From Clostridia bacterium (lineage in GTDB: Bacteria; Bacillota; Clostridia; Oscillospirales; Butyricicoccaceae), in assembly GCA_021205365.1 (NCBI GenBank), contig JAJPXP010000052.1:1-35743 (forward strand): 35,743 nucleotides of DNA. The letters run 5' to 3'. Position numbers and translations under genes: made by a program. Below are positions 1 to 6,281 of this stretch, piece after piece. The first letter of the stretch is position 1; each line of letters starts with the position of its first letter. The notes below the pieces were generated by a model. The model did no database searches and had not been told where the DNA came from. It saw nothing but the letters and a program-made list of their open reading frames with translations.

Positions 1-1322
1 ACGCCGTCTTCACTTGTTTTTGTAATAACCAGGCTGCCCTTTTGCAGCTCATTGTAAAACTCGGCATACCCGGTGTCACCCGCTGTGATCTCTACCGTTT
101 TATCTGCTGGAATCACATAGGTTGCACTGTTGCCGTTTTCAGACACCGTATACGTTCCGACTGGAAGTCCGGTAACGATAATCTGGCCATCTTCATCCGT
201 GGTGAACGTCTGATTGTAATTGTTCGGGCCGGTTACCGTGAACTTGATTCCGGAAATTCTATCATCCTCACTGGTTTTCCGGATGGTCAGGTTTCCTGTC
301 GGTTCTTCTCCTGTCGTCACAGTCAAGGTGCGCACGGTCGGCTCCGTGTTATAGACGCCGGTCACCATGTCCTGTGTACTGCTGCTCGATGCATCCAGTA
401 CAATTGCCGCCTTGACGCTGGACGGCAACTCCTGTGTCAGTGTAATCGTGCATTCCTTGGTCAGCGGTTCCTCTGACCAGATCGTCAGCGTAGAATTGCT
501 CTGCTCGACATGAACTTTGGAATTGTCCGTCGTAATATTCCATGTCTGACCGGATACGGCGGTGTTGATAATTTTACGCTCGTCGGTGATTTTAATTTGA
601 TACCGATTTTTCGACTCATTCCACGGCATTTCAAACGACGAACCGCCGAATTTTGGATTTTTCCCGTCATACTGAATACCACGTAAGATTGCCTTATATG
701 CCGCCAGAACCTTGTCATGCGGCTTTACGCCGGTAATATAATATCGCTGTCGAATATCCCAGCTGACGGCGCTTTGAAACTCGGTGTTCGCTCCATTTAA
801 ACCAGCGGTCACGTTATCGGCATCTGCCGACGTACGGTAATGCTGTGTGTACTCCCAGATAATATACTGTGTCGCGACCTGCGCCGCTGTGTTGGATGAC
901 CCAATTGCCTCCCAGTCTAACGAGTTCTTGGAATCGCTGGTTCCTTGATATCCATAGATCGTTGCGGCTCGAATGCCCGCCTTCTCTGTCGCCGAGTATC
1001 CGTTGCTGGTCAGCCAATTATCTAAGGTATCATGCGCAGAAAAAGACGATCCCATCGTCTTGCTGAATTCAATGCAATACGCCGGATAACCGATATACGT
1101 CGTGCTTCCGCCCGTGATGGTCGCGAGATGAATGCCGGTCCATTTGCTGGGATCATTCCCCTGATCGCTGCTCGACATGTAGGTGTACGCAGAAGACTGT
1201 GTTACAGTCAAAGTGTACGTCGTAGCAGCAAATGCAGGCTGTATCATCGTTGCGCTTACCGCCGCTGCACCGACAGCTGCAAATAGTTTCTTTGCAGCCC
1301 GTCGAAGCCTTAAAAATTTCAT
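1..1322 (-). CDS. Thioester-domain (TED/TQXA) CnaB-type surface adhesin, N-terminal part
   Basis: The gene runs off the left edge; about 440 residues are visible. It starts at ATG 1322 behind AAGGAGG (1327-1335). A basic N-terminus and an Ala-rich hydrophobic stretch end in AFA (about residue 32), a Sec signal. Residues about 35-200 look like a thioester domain: Cys83 in AYCIEF and Gln152 in ATQYIIWEY are the pair that forms the Cys-Gln thioester in this family. Near residues 335-430 there is a CnaB/SpaA prealbumin-like module (TIRKTSED ... GTYTVSE), and a second begins at the edge (LVITKTSED). Known TED adhesins bind host proteins covalently and are usually sortase-anchored; the anchor lies outside the window. 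It follows parB in the same orientation, which fits cargo of an integrated element. Family call is strong, ligand unknown. Confidence 0.87.
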   Translation of the reverse strand, partial: MKFLRLRRAAKKLFAAVGAAAVSATMIQPAFAATTYTLTVTQSSAYTYMSSSDQGNDPSKWTGIHLATITGGSTTYIGYPAYCIEFSKTMGSSFSAHDTLDNWLTSNGYSATEKAGIRAATIYGYQGTSDSKNSLDWEAIGSSNTAAQVATQYIIWEYTQHYRTSADADNVTAGLNGANTEFQSAVSWDIRQRYYITGVKPHDKVLAAYKAILRGIQYDGKNPKFGGSSFEMPWNESKNRYQIKITDERKIINTAVSGQTWNITTDNSKVHVEQSNSTLTIWSEEPLTKECTITLTQELPSSVKAAIVLDASSSSTQDMVTGVYNTEPTVRTLTVTTGEEPTGNLTIRKTSEDDRISGIKFTVTGPNNYNQTFTTDEDGQIIVTGLPVGTYTVSENGNSATYVIPADKTVEITAGDTGYAEFYNELQKGSLVITKTSEDG

Positions 1323-1525
1323 AGAGAACCTCCTTGTCGTGTCTTGTTCCTTTTCAATGTCTATTGCTGTACGGTATTCCCCCTTACTTCTTCTTTCGGT
1401 TAGTTCTGGTAGTAAATCTGGGGGTGAGGTGTGGAGAGGGGGAAGCGTCAATCCGGTGGCTTGCTCACGAAGTGAGAGCAAGGTTCCGTCCTAACGGAAA
1501 TGGACAGAATTCCCCCTTGGTGTGG

Positions 1526-2470
1526 CTATCTTTCCTGTGACCTATTACGGTTTAAATATCGGGTGTAGTGCTCCAATGCTTTGACCACAAAATCGCTTTC
1601 CTGTCCTTTCGGAACGAATTTGGGAATCAACCGGTTAATCCGTTCGTCCCGGAATGCAGGCTTTTCCCGCTGATTCGGTTTCACTTCCTCCATGATGGAT
1701 TGAATGACTCCTGCGTTCAGCTTGCCGTTCTGCTGGAATTTTTTCAGCTTGATCGCCTGCGCCAAGGATGGCGTTGCATCCTGATATTCCATTGCTTCCA
1801 GCAATGCATACTGCTGCTCATCGGTCAGATACGACAGCTCCACAGCCGGACGAAATGCCATGCGCTTCTCGTCCACCATTTGGAGAATTTCGGGGACGAG
1901 ATAGGTCAGACGGATATAACGTTGAATCTGATTTCTGCTTTCTCCAACCTTTTCGGCAAGTTCAGCATCACTCCGTAAATGTGTCCCCATTGGGGACGCA
2001 TTTTCTTTTGTTGGCCTGCCAGCCTGTCGTTTCATCGCTTCCAGCCGCATCTTATACGCAAAGGCTTTCTCACTCGGAAGAATTTCCGTGCGCTGTAAAT
2101 TAGATTCCACCATCACAATGACGGCTTCATCACGGGTCAGCTCCTTGACTTCGCAACGCAGCGTGTCCAAGCCTGCCAGCTCACAAGCCTTTTTTCTCCT
2201 GTGTCCACTTACCATTTCATACCGCCCGTCGTCTTTCCGACGCACGGTTGCCGGTGTCATAACACCATTGCGTCTCACACTGTCCACCAGCTGTTCCATG
2301 TCTTCATCCATCTTGACCTGAAACGGATGATCTGGAAACTCGTCAATCTCCGACAGCGGGATATCCCGAATTTTGCTCAGCTTCTCCTCTGATCGGCTCT
2401 CATCTGTCTGAAACAGATCATCGTACGCTTTCAGTTCGATTTTGGGTCTGCCTGCGCTGCCTTTGCTCAA
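1526..2470 (-). CDS. parB: ParB/Spo0J-family partition protein
   Basis: 314 aa from a TTG start at 2470. I chose TTG because GGAGGAG (2481-2487) sits about 10 nt upstream and the protein then begins SKGSAGRPKIELKAYDDLF, typical of element-encoded ParB proteins; the upstream in-frame extension is only parA read in another frame. The N-terminal ParB/sulfiredoxin nuclease-like domain has SGHRRKKACELAG (the CTP-binding GHRR box) and ESNLQRTEILPSEKAFAY, followed by a helix-turn-helix segment (AELAEKVGESRNQIQRYIRL). It overlaps the 3' end of parA by 53 bp, implying coupled expression. Role: DNA-binding partner of ParA in segregation or maintenance of a mobile element. Which parS site it uses cannot be seen here. 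Confidence 0.88.
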   Translation of the reverse strand: MSKGSAGRPKIELKAYDDLFQTDESRSEEKLSKIRDIPLSEIDEFPDHPFQVKMDEDMEQLVDSVRRNGVMTPATVRRKDDGRYEMVSGHRRKKACELAGLDTLRCEVKELTRDEAVIVMVESNLQRTEILPSEKAFAYKMRLEAMKRQAGRPTKENASPMGTHLRSDAELAEKVGESRNQIQRYIRLTYLVPEILQMVDEKRMAFRPAVELSYLTDEQQYALLEAMEYQDATPSLAQAIKLKKFQQNGKLNAGVIQSIMEEVKPNQREKPAFRDERINRLIPKFVPKGQESDFVVKALEHYTRYLNRNRSQER

Positions 2471-3251
2471 GCCGCAACACCTCCTCCGTAAATCGCTCAT
2501 ATGCCTGTGCGACTTTTCCTGTCCGGTCATACGCATAAATGCTTTTTCCGGATGCACTCGCTTCCACCGCCCGGACAGAATGCGGAATCTGTGTATCAAA
2601 TACGCGGATATGCCGCCCATACGTTTCTCGAATGGTTTCTGTGATCTCTCTGGAAATATTGGTACGTGGAAGAGCCATTGTCATTAAGATTCCATCCATT
2701 CTCAAATCGGGATTGATCTGTCGTTTGACCTTCGATACCGTTTGCAGCAACAACTCCAGTCCTTTGGCAGACAGATAATGTGACTGCGTTGGGATAATCA
2801 CGCTGTCCGCAGCAGCCAGAGAATTGATAACCGTCAGTCCCAACGATGGCATACAGTCAATCAGGATGTAATCGTAATCCTCCCGGACCGCATTGACATA
2901 CGTTTTCAGGATGCTTTCCCGACTGATTGCGTTGAATAGCCGCACTTCCAGCCCAGACAGCTCGATACTGGACGGTAACAGGTCAACGCCTTCCTCATGG
3001 TGCAAGATACCTTCGTAGATATCCATTGGAATGTCATCCACGATGTTCTGCATCACAGTCGAAAGCGTGACCGGCAGTTCGTCCGGCCGTTGCCATCCAA
3101 GCGCCATCGTGAGATTGGCCTGGGCATCTGCGTCAATCAGCAAAACCTTCTTGCCCTGATTCGCCAATCCAACGCCGAGATTGACGGTTGTTGTAGTCTT
3201 TCCTACACCACCCTTCTGATTTGTCAGGGCTATGACTTTGCAGTGTGTCAT
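2418..3251 (-). CDS. parA: ParA-family partition ATPase
   Basis: 277 aa. ATG 3251 is preferred over the in-frame GTG at 3260, because that GTG lies inside the AGAGGTG ribosome site 6 nt upstream of the ATG. Deviant Walker A KGGVGKTTTT is near residue 12, the A' motif LLIDADAQANL near 40, and Walker B ILIDCMPSLG near 130. Length is usual for Soj/ParA of plasmids and conjugative elements. It is an ATP-dependent nucleoid-binding switch working with ParB, encoded immediately downstream. The leader carries a short hairpin (GCTGCC 3280-3285 with GGCAGC 3293-3298) of unknown role. The pair lies in the presumed element next to tRNA-Arg, so element maintenance is more likely than host chromosome segregation. 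Confidence 0.92.
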   Translation of the reverse strand: MTHCKVIALTNQKGGVGKTTTTVNLGVGLANQGKKVLLIDADAQANLTMALGWQRPDELPVTLSTVMQNIVDDIPMDIYEGILHHEEGVDLLPSSIELSGLEVRLFNAISRESILKTYVNAVREDYDYILIDCMPSLGLTVINSLAAADSVIIPTQSHYLSAKGLELLLQTVSKVKRQINPDLRMDGILMTMALPRTNISREITETIRETYGRHIRVFDTQIPHSVRAVEASASGKSIYAYDRTGKVAQAYERFTEEVLRLEQRQRRQTQNRTESVR

Positions 3252-3327
3252 CGGATTCACCTCTTTTAAAATAGATTTCGCTGCCTCATTGGGGCAGCTA
3301 TGTACGCTGAAAACTGTCTATGAACGC

Positions 3328-3358
3328 AAAAAAACCGCTTACTCTTACGAATAAGCGG
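3328..3358 (-). terminator. Intrinsic terminator
   Basis: On the minus strand a 7-bp stem (arms 3352-3358 and 3335-3341) is followed by seven T. It lies downstream of the 58-aa gene and upstream of parA, separating the two leftward units. Confidence 0.7.
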
Positions 3359-3466
3359 CTTGAATCAGGCCTTTATGCATTTTTCAGTCATTTAAATTAA
3401 TGTCATCGTTTTGAAAATCTTCTCCTTTAAAGAACGAACAATAGCAATACATTTAGCAAGCCAATC

Positions 3467-3643
3467 TCACAGAATAAATTTCACTTTTTTCACACTTGAA
3501 CGAGTGATCTTTATTATCAATTCATCCACGCAATCCGTATATCTGCCCTGTTCAATCAGCTGATTTCTCAGTGTGACAAGGCTATGTAATAGGATTGTTT
3601 TCTCTATTTCATCGAAATATAGATAAAATTTCAATTCTCTCAT
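3467..3643 (-). CDS. Small accessory protein of the integrated element (58 aa)
   Basis: I start it at ATG 3643, behind an almost perfect ribosome site GGAGGTGATC 3 nt upstream, rather than at the in-frame ATG 3664 that precedes that site. The product is helical and charged (MRELKFYLYFDEIEKTILLH...), with the phrase LRNQLIEQGRYTDCVDELI. I associate such short proteins with conjugative elements of Firmicutes, where function is unknown; that link is from memory of the family style. No membrane segment or metal site is visible. A terminator follows at 3328-3358, so it is probably expressed separately from parA. Confidence 0.65.
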   Translation of the reverse strand: MRELKFYLYFDEIEKTILLHSLVTLRNQLIEQGRYTDCVDELIIKITRSSVKKVKFIL

Positions 3644-3791
3644 GCTGATCACCTCCGGATTCATCTTAGCATGGGCAGAGAAAATCTACAATTGTGCGAA
3701 TTTTTTCGGATTAGTCGGGATAACTTATCACAACGTTGAACTCGCATTCATCGCCTGCTTGATTAGCAAAAAAATTTCAGAAAAAATTTTT

Positions 3792-3854
3792 TTGATTGGC
3801 AAAACACCGTATTTCCAATCAAATTTTTAAATTCTTTGCCAATCAATTGGCAAA
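3792..3854. repeat. Clustered inverted copies of TTGATTGGCAAA
   Basis: An exact 12-mer TTGATTGGCAAA occurs at 3792-3803 on the plus strand and at 3835-3846 on the minus strand. A partial copy (TTGATTGGA) is on the minus strand at 3815-3823, and the second exact copy merges into a palindrome with 9-bp arms, TTTGCCAAT and ATTGGCAAA (3835-3854). The spacing and inversion suggest protein-binding sites, for example recombination-arm or regulator sites of the element. The protein is not identifiable. Confidence 0.5.
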
Positions 3855-3961
3855 CGGCATAAATTTTTTATTCCATTTTGAAAATGGAACTATCATCAAT
3901 CTCCAATACCTGCTAATGAAATTTTTTCATTTGTCAAAGGGTTCGTGATTTTAATTTCCAA

Positions 3962-4007
3962 TAAAAAAGTACCGAAAATCTCGCAAAATAGAGAAAATCG
4001 GCACTTT
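3962..4007 (-). terminator. Terminator of the tRNA-Arg transcript
   Basis: On the minus strand just after the CCA end, a roughly 10-bp stem (arms 3998-4007 and 3966-3975, one G-T pair) is followed by a run of six T. Confidence 0.7.
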
Positions 4008-4010
4008 ATA

Positions 4011-4087
4011 TGGCGTCCCAGAAGGGATTCGAACCCCCGACCCCGCGCTTAGGAGGCGCGTGCTCTATCCAGCTGAGCTACTGAGAC
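4011..4087 (-). tRNA. tRNA-Arg (anticodon CCT), complete
   Basis: 77 nt with encoded CCA. The acceptor stem GTCTCAG pairs with CTGGGAC (one T-G pair). The D arm is normal, the anticodon stem is CGCGC/GCGCG with loop CTCCTAA (anticodon CCT), the T loop is TTCGAAT and the discriminator base is G. It reads AGG codons. No promoter is obvious directly upstream; transcription probably comes from the promoter at 4226-4254 through the truncated copy at 4161-4201. Two T-stem pairs are G-T, so it is somewhat atypical. It may be the element's replacement for the disrupted host gene. Confidence 0.95.
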
Positions 4088-4160
4088 TTATATTCAAATG
4101 TAAAATTGAGTAGAACTCGTGCTGTTTGCCTTGCCTTCACAGGTAAATACTCTATCCTTA

Positions 4161-4201
4161 CCTTAGGAGGCGGTCGCTCTATCCAGCTGAGCTACAGAGA
4201 C
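4161..4201 (-). pseudogene. Truncated tRNA-Arg(CCT), 5' half only
   Basis: This 41-nt segment has a normal tRNA-Arg acceptor 5' strand (GTCTCTG), a D arm identical to that of the complete copy, the anticodon-stem 5' strand ACCGC and the loop CTCCTAA. Homology to a tRNA stops one or two bases later. The 3' half is absent and the next full tRNA begins 73 nt on. The shared core with the complete copy at the break is CGCCTCCTAAG. It looks like the host gene cut inside the anticodon arm by integration. Confidence 0.85.
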
Positions 4202-4225
4202 ATATTTTTATAAAACAGCATGTAT

Positions 4226-4254
4226 AGTATACCTGATTCACGGTAAAATTGCAA
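4226..4254 (-). promoter_or_regulatory. Sigma-A promoter of the tRNA-Arg locus
   Basis: On the minus strand, TTGCAA (4249-4254), a 17-bp spacer and TATACT (4226-4231), 25 nt upstream of the truncated tRNA. Its position suggests it is the original host tRNA promoter, now driving the fragment and the complete copy. Confidence 0.65.
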
Positions 4255-4302
4255 GCAGGAGCTTTTCCACTCTTATACTTTTCCGCTGCGGCAGATTCCT
4301 TC

Positions 4303-4331
4303 TTGCATTACTGTAAAAAAAGCATTATTAT
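4303..4331 (+). promoter_or_regulatory. Promoter of the lipid kinase gene
   Basis: TTGCAT (4303-4308), 17-bp spacer, TATTAT (4326-4331). The start codon is 44 nt downstream with TGGAGGT as ribosome site. Confidence 0.65.
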
Positions 4332-4374
4332 AGGGATATATTGATTTGATCTAAGTTCTGATGGAGGTATTGCC

Positions 4375-5343
4375 ATGCTTACAGAACAAACGCAAAAGCT
4401 GATGCTGGTAATTAATCCGACTGCCGGTAAAAACCGTGCACGGGATAATCTCTTTATGCTGATTAACTATTTCTTTACACATAATTATCATGTAACTGTT
4501 TTTCCAACACAGGCAAAGGGAGATGCATGTAACTTTGTAGCGGAATATGCTGCCGCATTCGATGCGCTGGTATGTGTCGGCGGAGATGGCACTTTGAACG
4601 AAGTTGTTACCGGACTCATGTTATGTAAGCCGGAAACCCGCCCACGCCTCGGCTATATCCCTGGCGGCTCTACCAATGACTTTGCCAATACCCTTGGAAT
4701 CAGCAGCGAAATGCAAGCCGCCGCAGCTGAATTTTGTACCGGTGAACCTTTTTGCTGTGATATTGGGCGTTTTAATGGACGATACTTCACCTATGTTGCT
4801 GCTTTCGGCCTTTTTACAGAGGTTTCCTATGAAACACCTCAGCCGTTAAAAAATACACTGGGACATGCTGCTTATATTCTGGAAGGTGCAAAATCCCTCA
4901 CATCGATCAAGAGCTACCGTTTAAAAATCATTTGTGATGGCGAAGAAACCGAGGGCAACTTTATTTATGGCCAGGTTTCCAATTCCACTTCCATTGGCGG
5001 TATCCTGAACATCGGGCGTACCGGCGTACAATTAAATGATGGTTTATTTGAGGTAATCCTGATTCATATGCCGGAAAATCTGCTGGTGCTAAATGAAATT
5101 ATCGGATGTCTGATGACACAGAATCTCGAAAACAGCGGACATATCTTCTTCCGCCGTGCAAAATCTGTTACCGTTATGGCAGAAGATCCGCTTCCATGGA
5201 CACTGGATGGTGAATCGGGTGGCAGCTTCTGTTATTCCCATGCAGAAATCATCCCAGGGGCAGTTACCTTTAACCTGGTGCCGCAGACAGCCGCCGCGAA
5301 GCCACTTCCCCAGCCAGCGGAAACCGACGCACTGGAATCATAA
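4375..5343 (+). CDS. Diacylglycerol kinase family lipid kinase (DagK/YegS/BmrU type)
   Basis: 322 aa, ATG 4375 with GGAGGT 7-8 nt upstream. The N-terminus LMLVINPTAGKNRA carries the family NPxAG phosphate-binding motif; VCVGGDGTLNEVV (near residue 80) is the catalytic GGDGTxNEV motif, and YIPGGSTNDFANTL (near 100) is the PxGTxNDFA-like motif with Ser for Thr. The C-terminal beta-rich domain ends with WTLDGESGG, the usual WxxDGE region. It should phosphorylate diacylglycerol or a related lipid with ATP at the membrane, recycling lipid released during wall-polymer synthesis. It is a single-gene unit with its own promoter. The exact lipid substrate cannot be told. Confidence 0.93.
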   Translation: MLTEQTQKLMLVINPTAGKNRARDNLFMLINYFFTHNYHVTVFPTQAKGDACNFVAEYAAAFDALVCVGGDGTLNEVVTGLMLCKPETRPRLGYIPGGSTNDFANTLGISSEMQAAAAEFCTGEPFCCDIGRFNGRYFTYVAAFGLFTEVSYETPQPLKNTLGHAAYILEGAKSLTSIKSYRLKIICDGEETEGNFIYGQVSNSTSIGGILNIGRTGVQLNDGLFEVILIHMPENLLVLNEIIGCLMTQNLENSGHIFFRRAKSVTVMAEDPLPWTLDGESGGSFCYSHAEIIPGAVTFNLVPQTAAAKPLPQPAETDALES

Positions 5344-5383
5344 TAAACCGCTCTATTGTCTGTGGCATTCCTATATTCCATAG

Positions 5384-5401
5384 CATCGGGCCAGCCCGAT
5401 G
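5384..5401 (+). terminator. Possible weak terminator after the lipid kinase
   Basis: A 7-bp stem CATCGGG/CCCGATG with loop CCAG, followed only by a T-rich but broken tract. Weak. Confidence 0.35.
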
Positions 5402-5462
5402 ATTGGTATTCCTTTACACAAAAATCATTTCATTTTCTTTGATTTTTATTCATTTTTCTGCT

Positions 5463-5491
5463 TTGACACGAAAAATAAATCATGTTAGAAT
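5463..5491 (+). promoter_or_regulatory. Strong promoter of the DUF2798 leader
   Basis: Consensus TTGACA (5463-5468), 17-bp spacer, TAGAAT (5486-5491). It gives a leader of about 140 nt before the start codon. Confidence 0.8.
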
Positions 5492-5497
5492 ATAGGC

Positions 5498-5611
5498 AAA
5501 TCAATAAGAAACGCAAACGACACATGTTTTACCTTTGGGTATGTAAATCTGATCACGGAACGTCATTGTCCGTGATCTTTTTTGCCCATAAAACATGTGT
5601 CTTTTTTGCGT
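5498..5611 (+). ncRNA. Structured leader with two nested terminator hairpins (candidate cis-regulatory RNA or sRNA)
   Basis: An inner hairpin pairs GATCACGGA (5551-5559) with TCCGTGATC (5569-5577) and is followed by six T. An outer helix pairs GACACATGTTTTA (5519-5531) perfectly with TAAAACATGTGTC (5589-5601) and is also followed by six T. A further helix, ACGCAAA (5511-5517) with TTTGCGT (5605-5611), closes it. Two terminators inside one leader imply regulated readthrough into the DUF2798 gene, or an independent small RNA of about 110 nt. I could not match it to a known riboswitch class. Confidence 0.65.
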
Positions 5612-5638
5612 CAATCACAAAAAGGAGTATCCTCAGCT

Positions 5639-6217
5639 ATGCCAAGAAATCAGTTTCAACGAATGGTATTCGCATTTATTACCGTTCTCATCACCGTTCA
5701 TGCTTATGTTTTCTTCAGCCTGTATGTTGTAAACGGCAGCACATTGCGTGACATAACCGGTGCTTCCAGTGTTCTCAATGCAATTCGTCAGCAAGGCGGT
5801 GTCTACATGTTTGGCCATTACCTGCCAATCTGGGCCGTGGTCCTCATTGAGTTCTGCTTTGCTTATACCCTAGAGCTTATCATGGGCAGCCCATGTTCCT
5901 TCCGTCTTGCTATAAAGGTATTTGATCCACAGCAGACACATCCCGTCCTGTTTGAATGTGCTATTATTTGTGCCACCGTGGGGCTGATGTGCCCGGCTAT
6001 GAGCTTCATCGCTTCCTGGATCTATTACCCATACTATGAGGGTTTCCACATTCTCACTCTGCTGGCAAACTGGCTGAAGCTGATGTGCTTCAACTTCCCA
6101 TTTGCTTATTTCACGCAGATGTTCTTTATCCAGCCGTTTGTACGCACTGTATTTCAATTCCTATTCCGCAAGGATCTGGCAAAACGTACTCAGCAGCCAA
6201 TCGCGGAAACTGCCTAA
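5639..6217 (+). CDS. DUF2798-type multi-pass membrane protein
   Basis: 192 aa from ATG 5639, behind AAAGGAG (5620-5626); an in-frame extension to 5582 would run through the leader terminators and is rejected. The start MPRNQFQRMVFAFITVLITVHAYVFF matches the conserved opening of DUF2798 proteins. About four to six hydrophobic segments are visible, arranged as two related halves with short basic loops (HYLPIWAVVLIEFCFAYTLE; FPFAYFTQMFFIQPFVRTVF). The C-terminus is basic and soluble. No catalytic motif is evident and no function is established for the family. Expression probably depends on the structured leader upstream. A terminator follows at 6235-6268. Confidence 0.75.
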   Translation: MPRNQFQRMVFAFITVLITVHAYVFFSLYVVNGSTLRDITGASSVLNAIRQQGGVYMFGHYLPIWAVVLIEFCFAYTLELIMGSPCSFRLAIKVFDPQQTHPVLFECAIICATVGLMCPAMSFIASWIYYPYYEGFHILTLLANWLKLMCFNFPFAYFTQMFFIQPFVRTVFQFLFRKDLAKRTQQPIAETA

Positions 6218-6234
6218 TTCCCAATAAAATATTG

Positions 6235-6268
6235 GAGGAGAAGATCAAAATGACCTTCTCCTCTTTTT
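6235..6268 (+). terminator. Intrinsic terminator after the DUF2798 gene
   Basis: 9-bp stem GAGGAGAAG/CTTCTCCTC followed by five T. It lies between convergent genes. Confidence 0.85.
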
Positions 6269-6281
6269 CTGCTCTGAAACA

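Larger units (their letters stand above)
3644..4010. other. AT-rich non-coding stretch between element genes and tRNA-Arg
   Basis: No credible gene in either strand. It is strongly AT-rich and contains the TTGATTGGCAAA repeats (3792-3854) and, at its right end, the tRNA terminator (3962-4007). A short rightward open frame here has no ribosome site. Being adjacent to the recombined tRNA locus, it may hold element end or regulatory sequences. Confidence 0.5.

Noticed and set aside
3642-3830. 62-codon rightward frame in the AT-rich stretch
   Set aside because: No ribosome site; overlaps the start of the leftward 58-aa gene and the repeat cluster.
3792-3854. Iteron-type replication origin or short CRISPR array
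   Set aside because: Only three to four inverted copies with unequal spacing and no spacers or initiator gene; kept as a simple repeat.
5498-5611. Known riboswitch class for the DUF2798 leader (fluoride, guanidine, preQ1, ZTP)
   Set aside because: None of the conserved cores that I can recall is present; only nested helices are seen.
5482-5751. Rightward frame through the DUF2798 leader
   Set aside because: Runs through two terminator hairpins and overlaps the real start in another frame.
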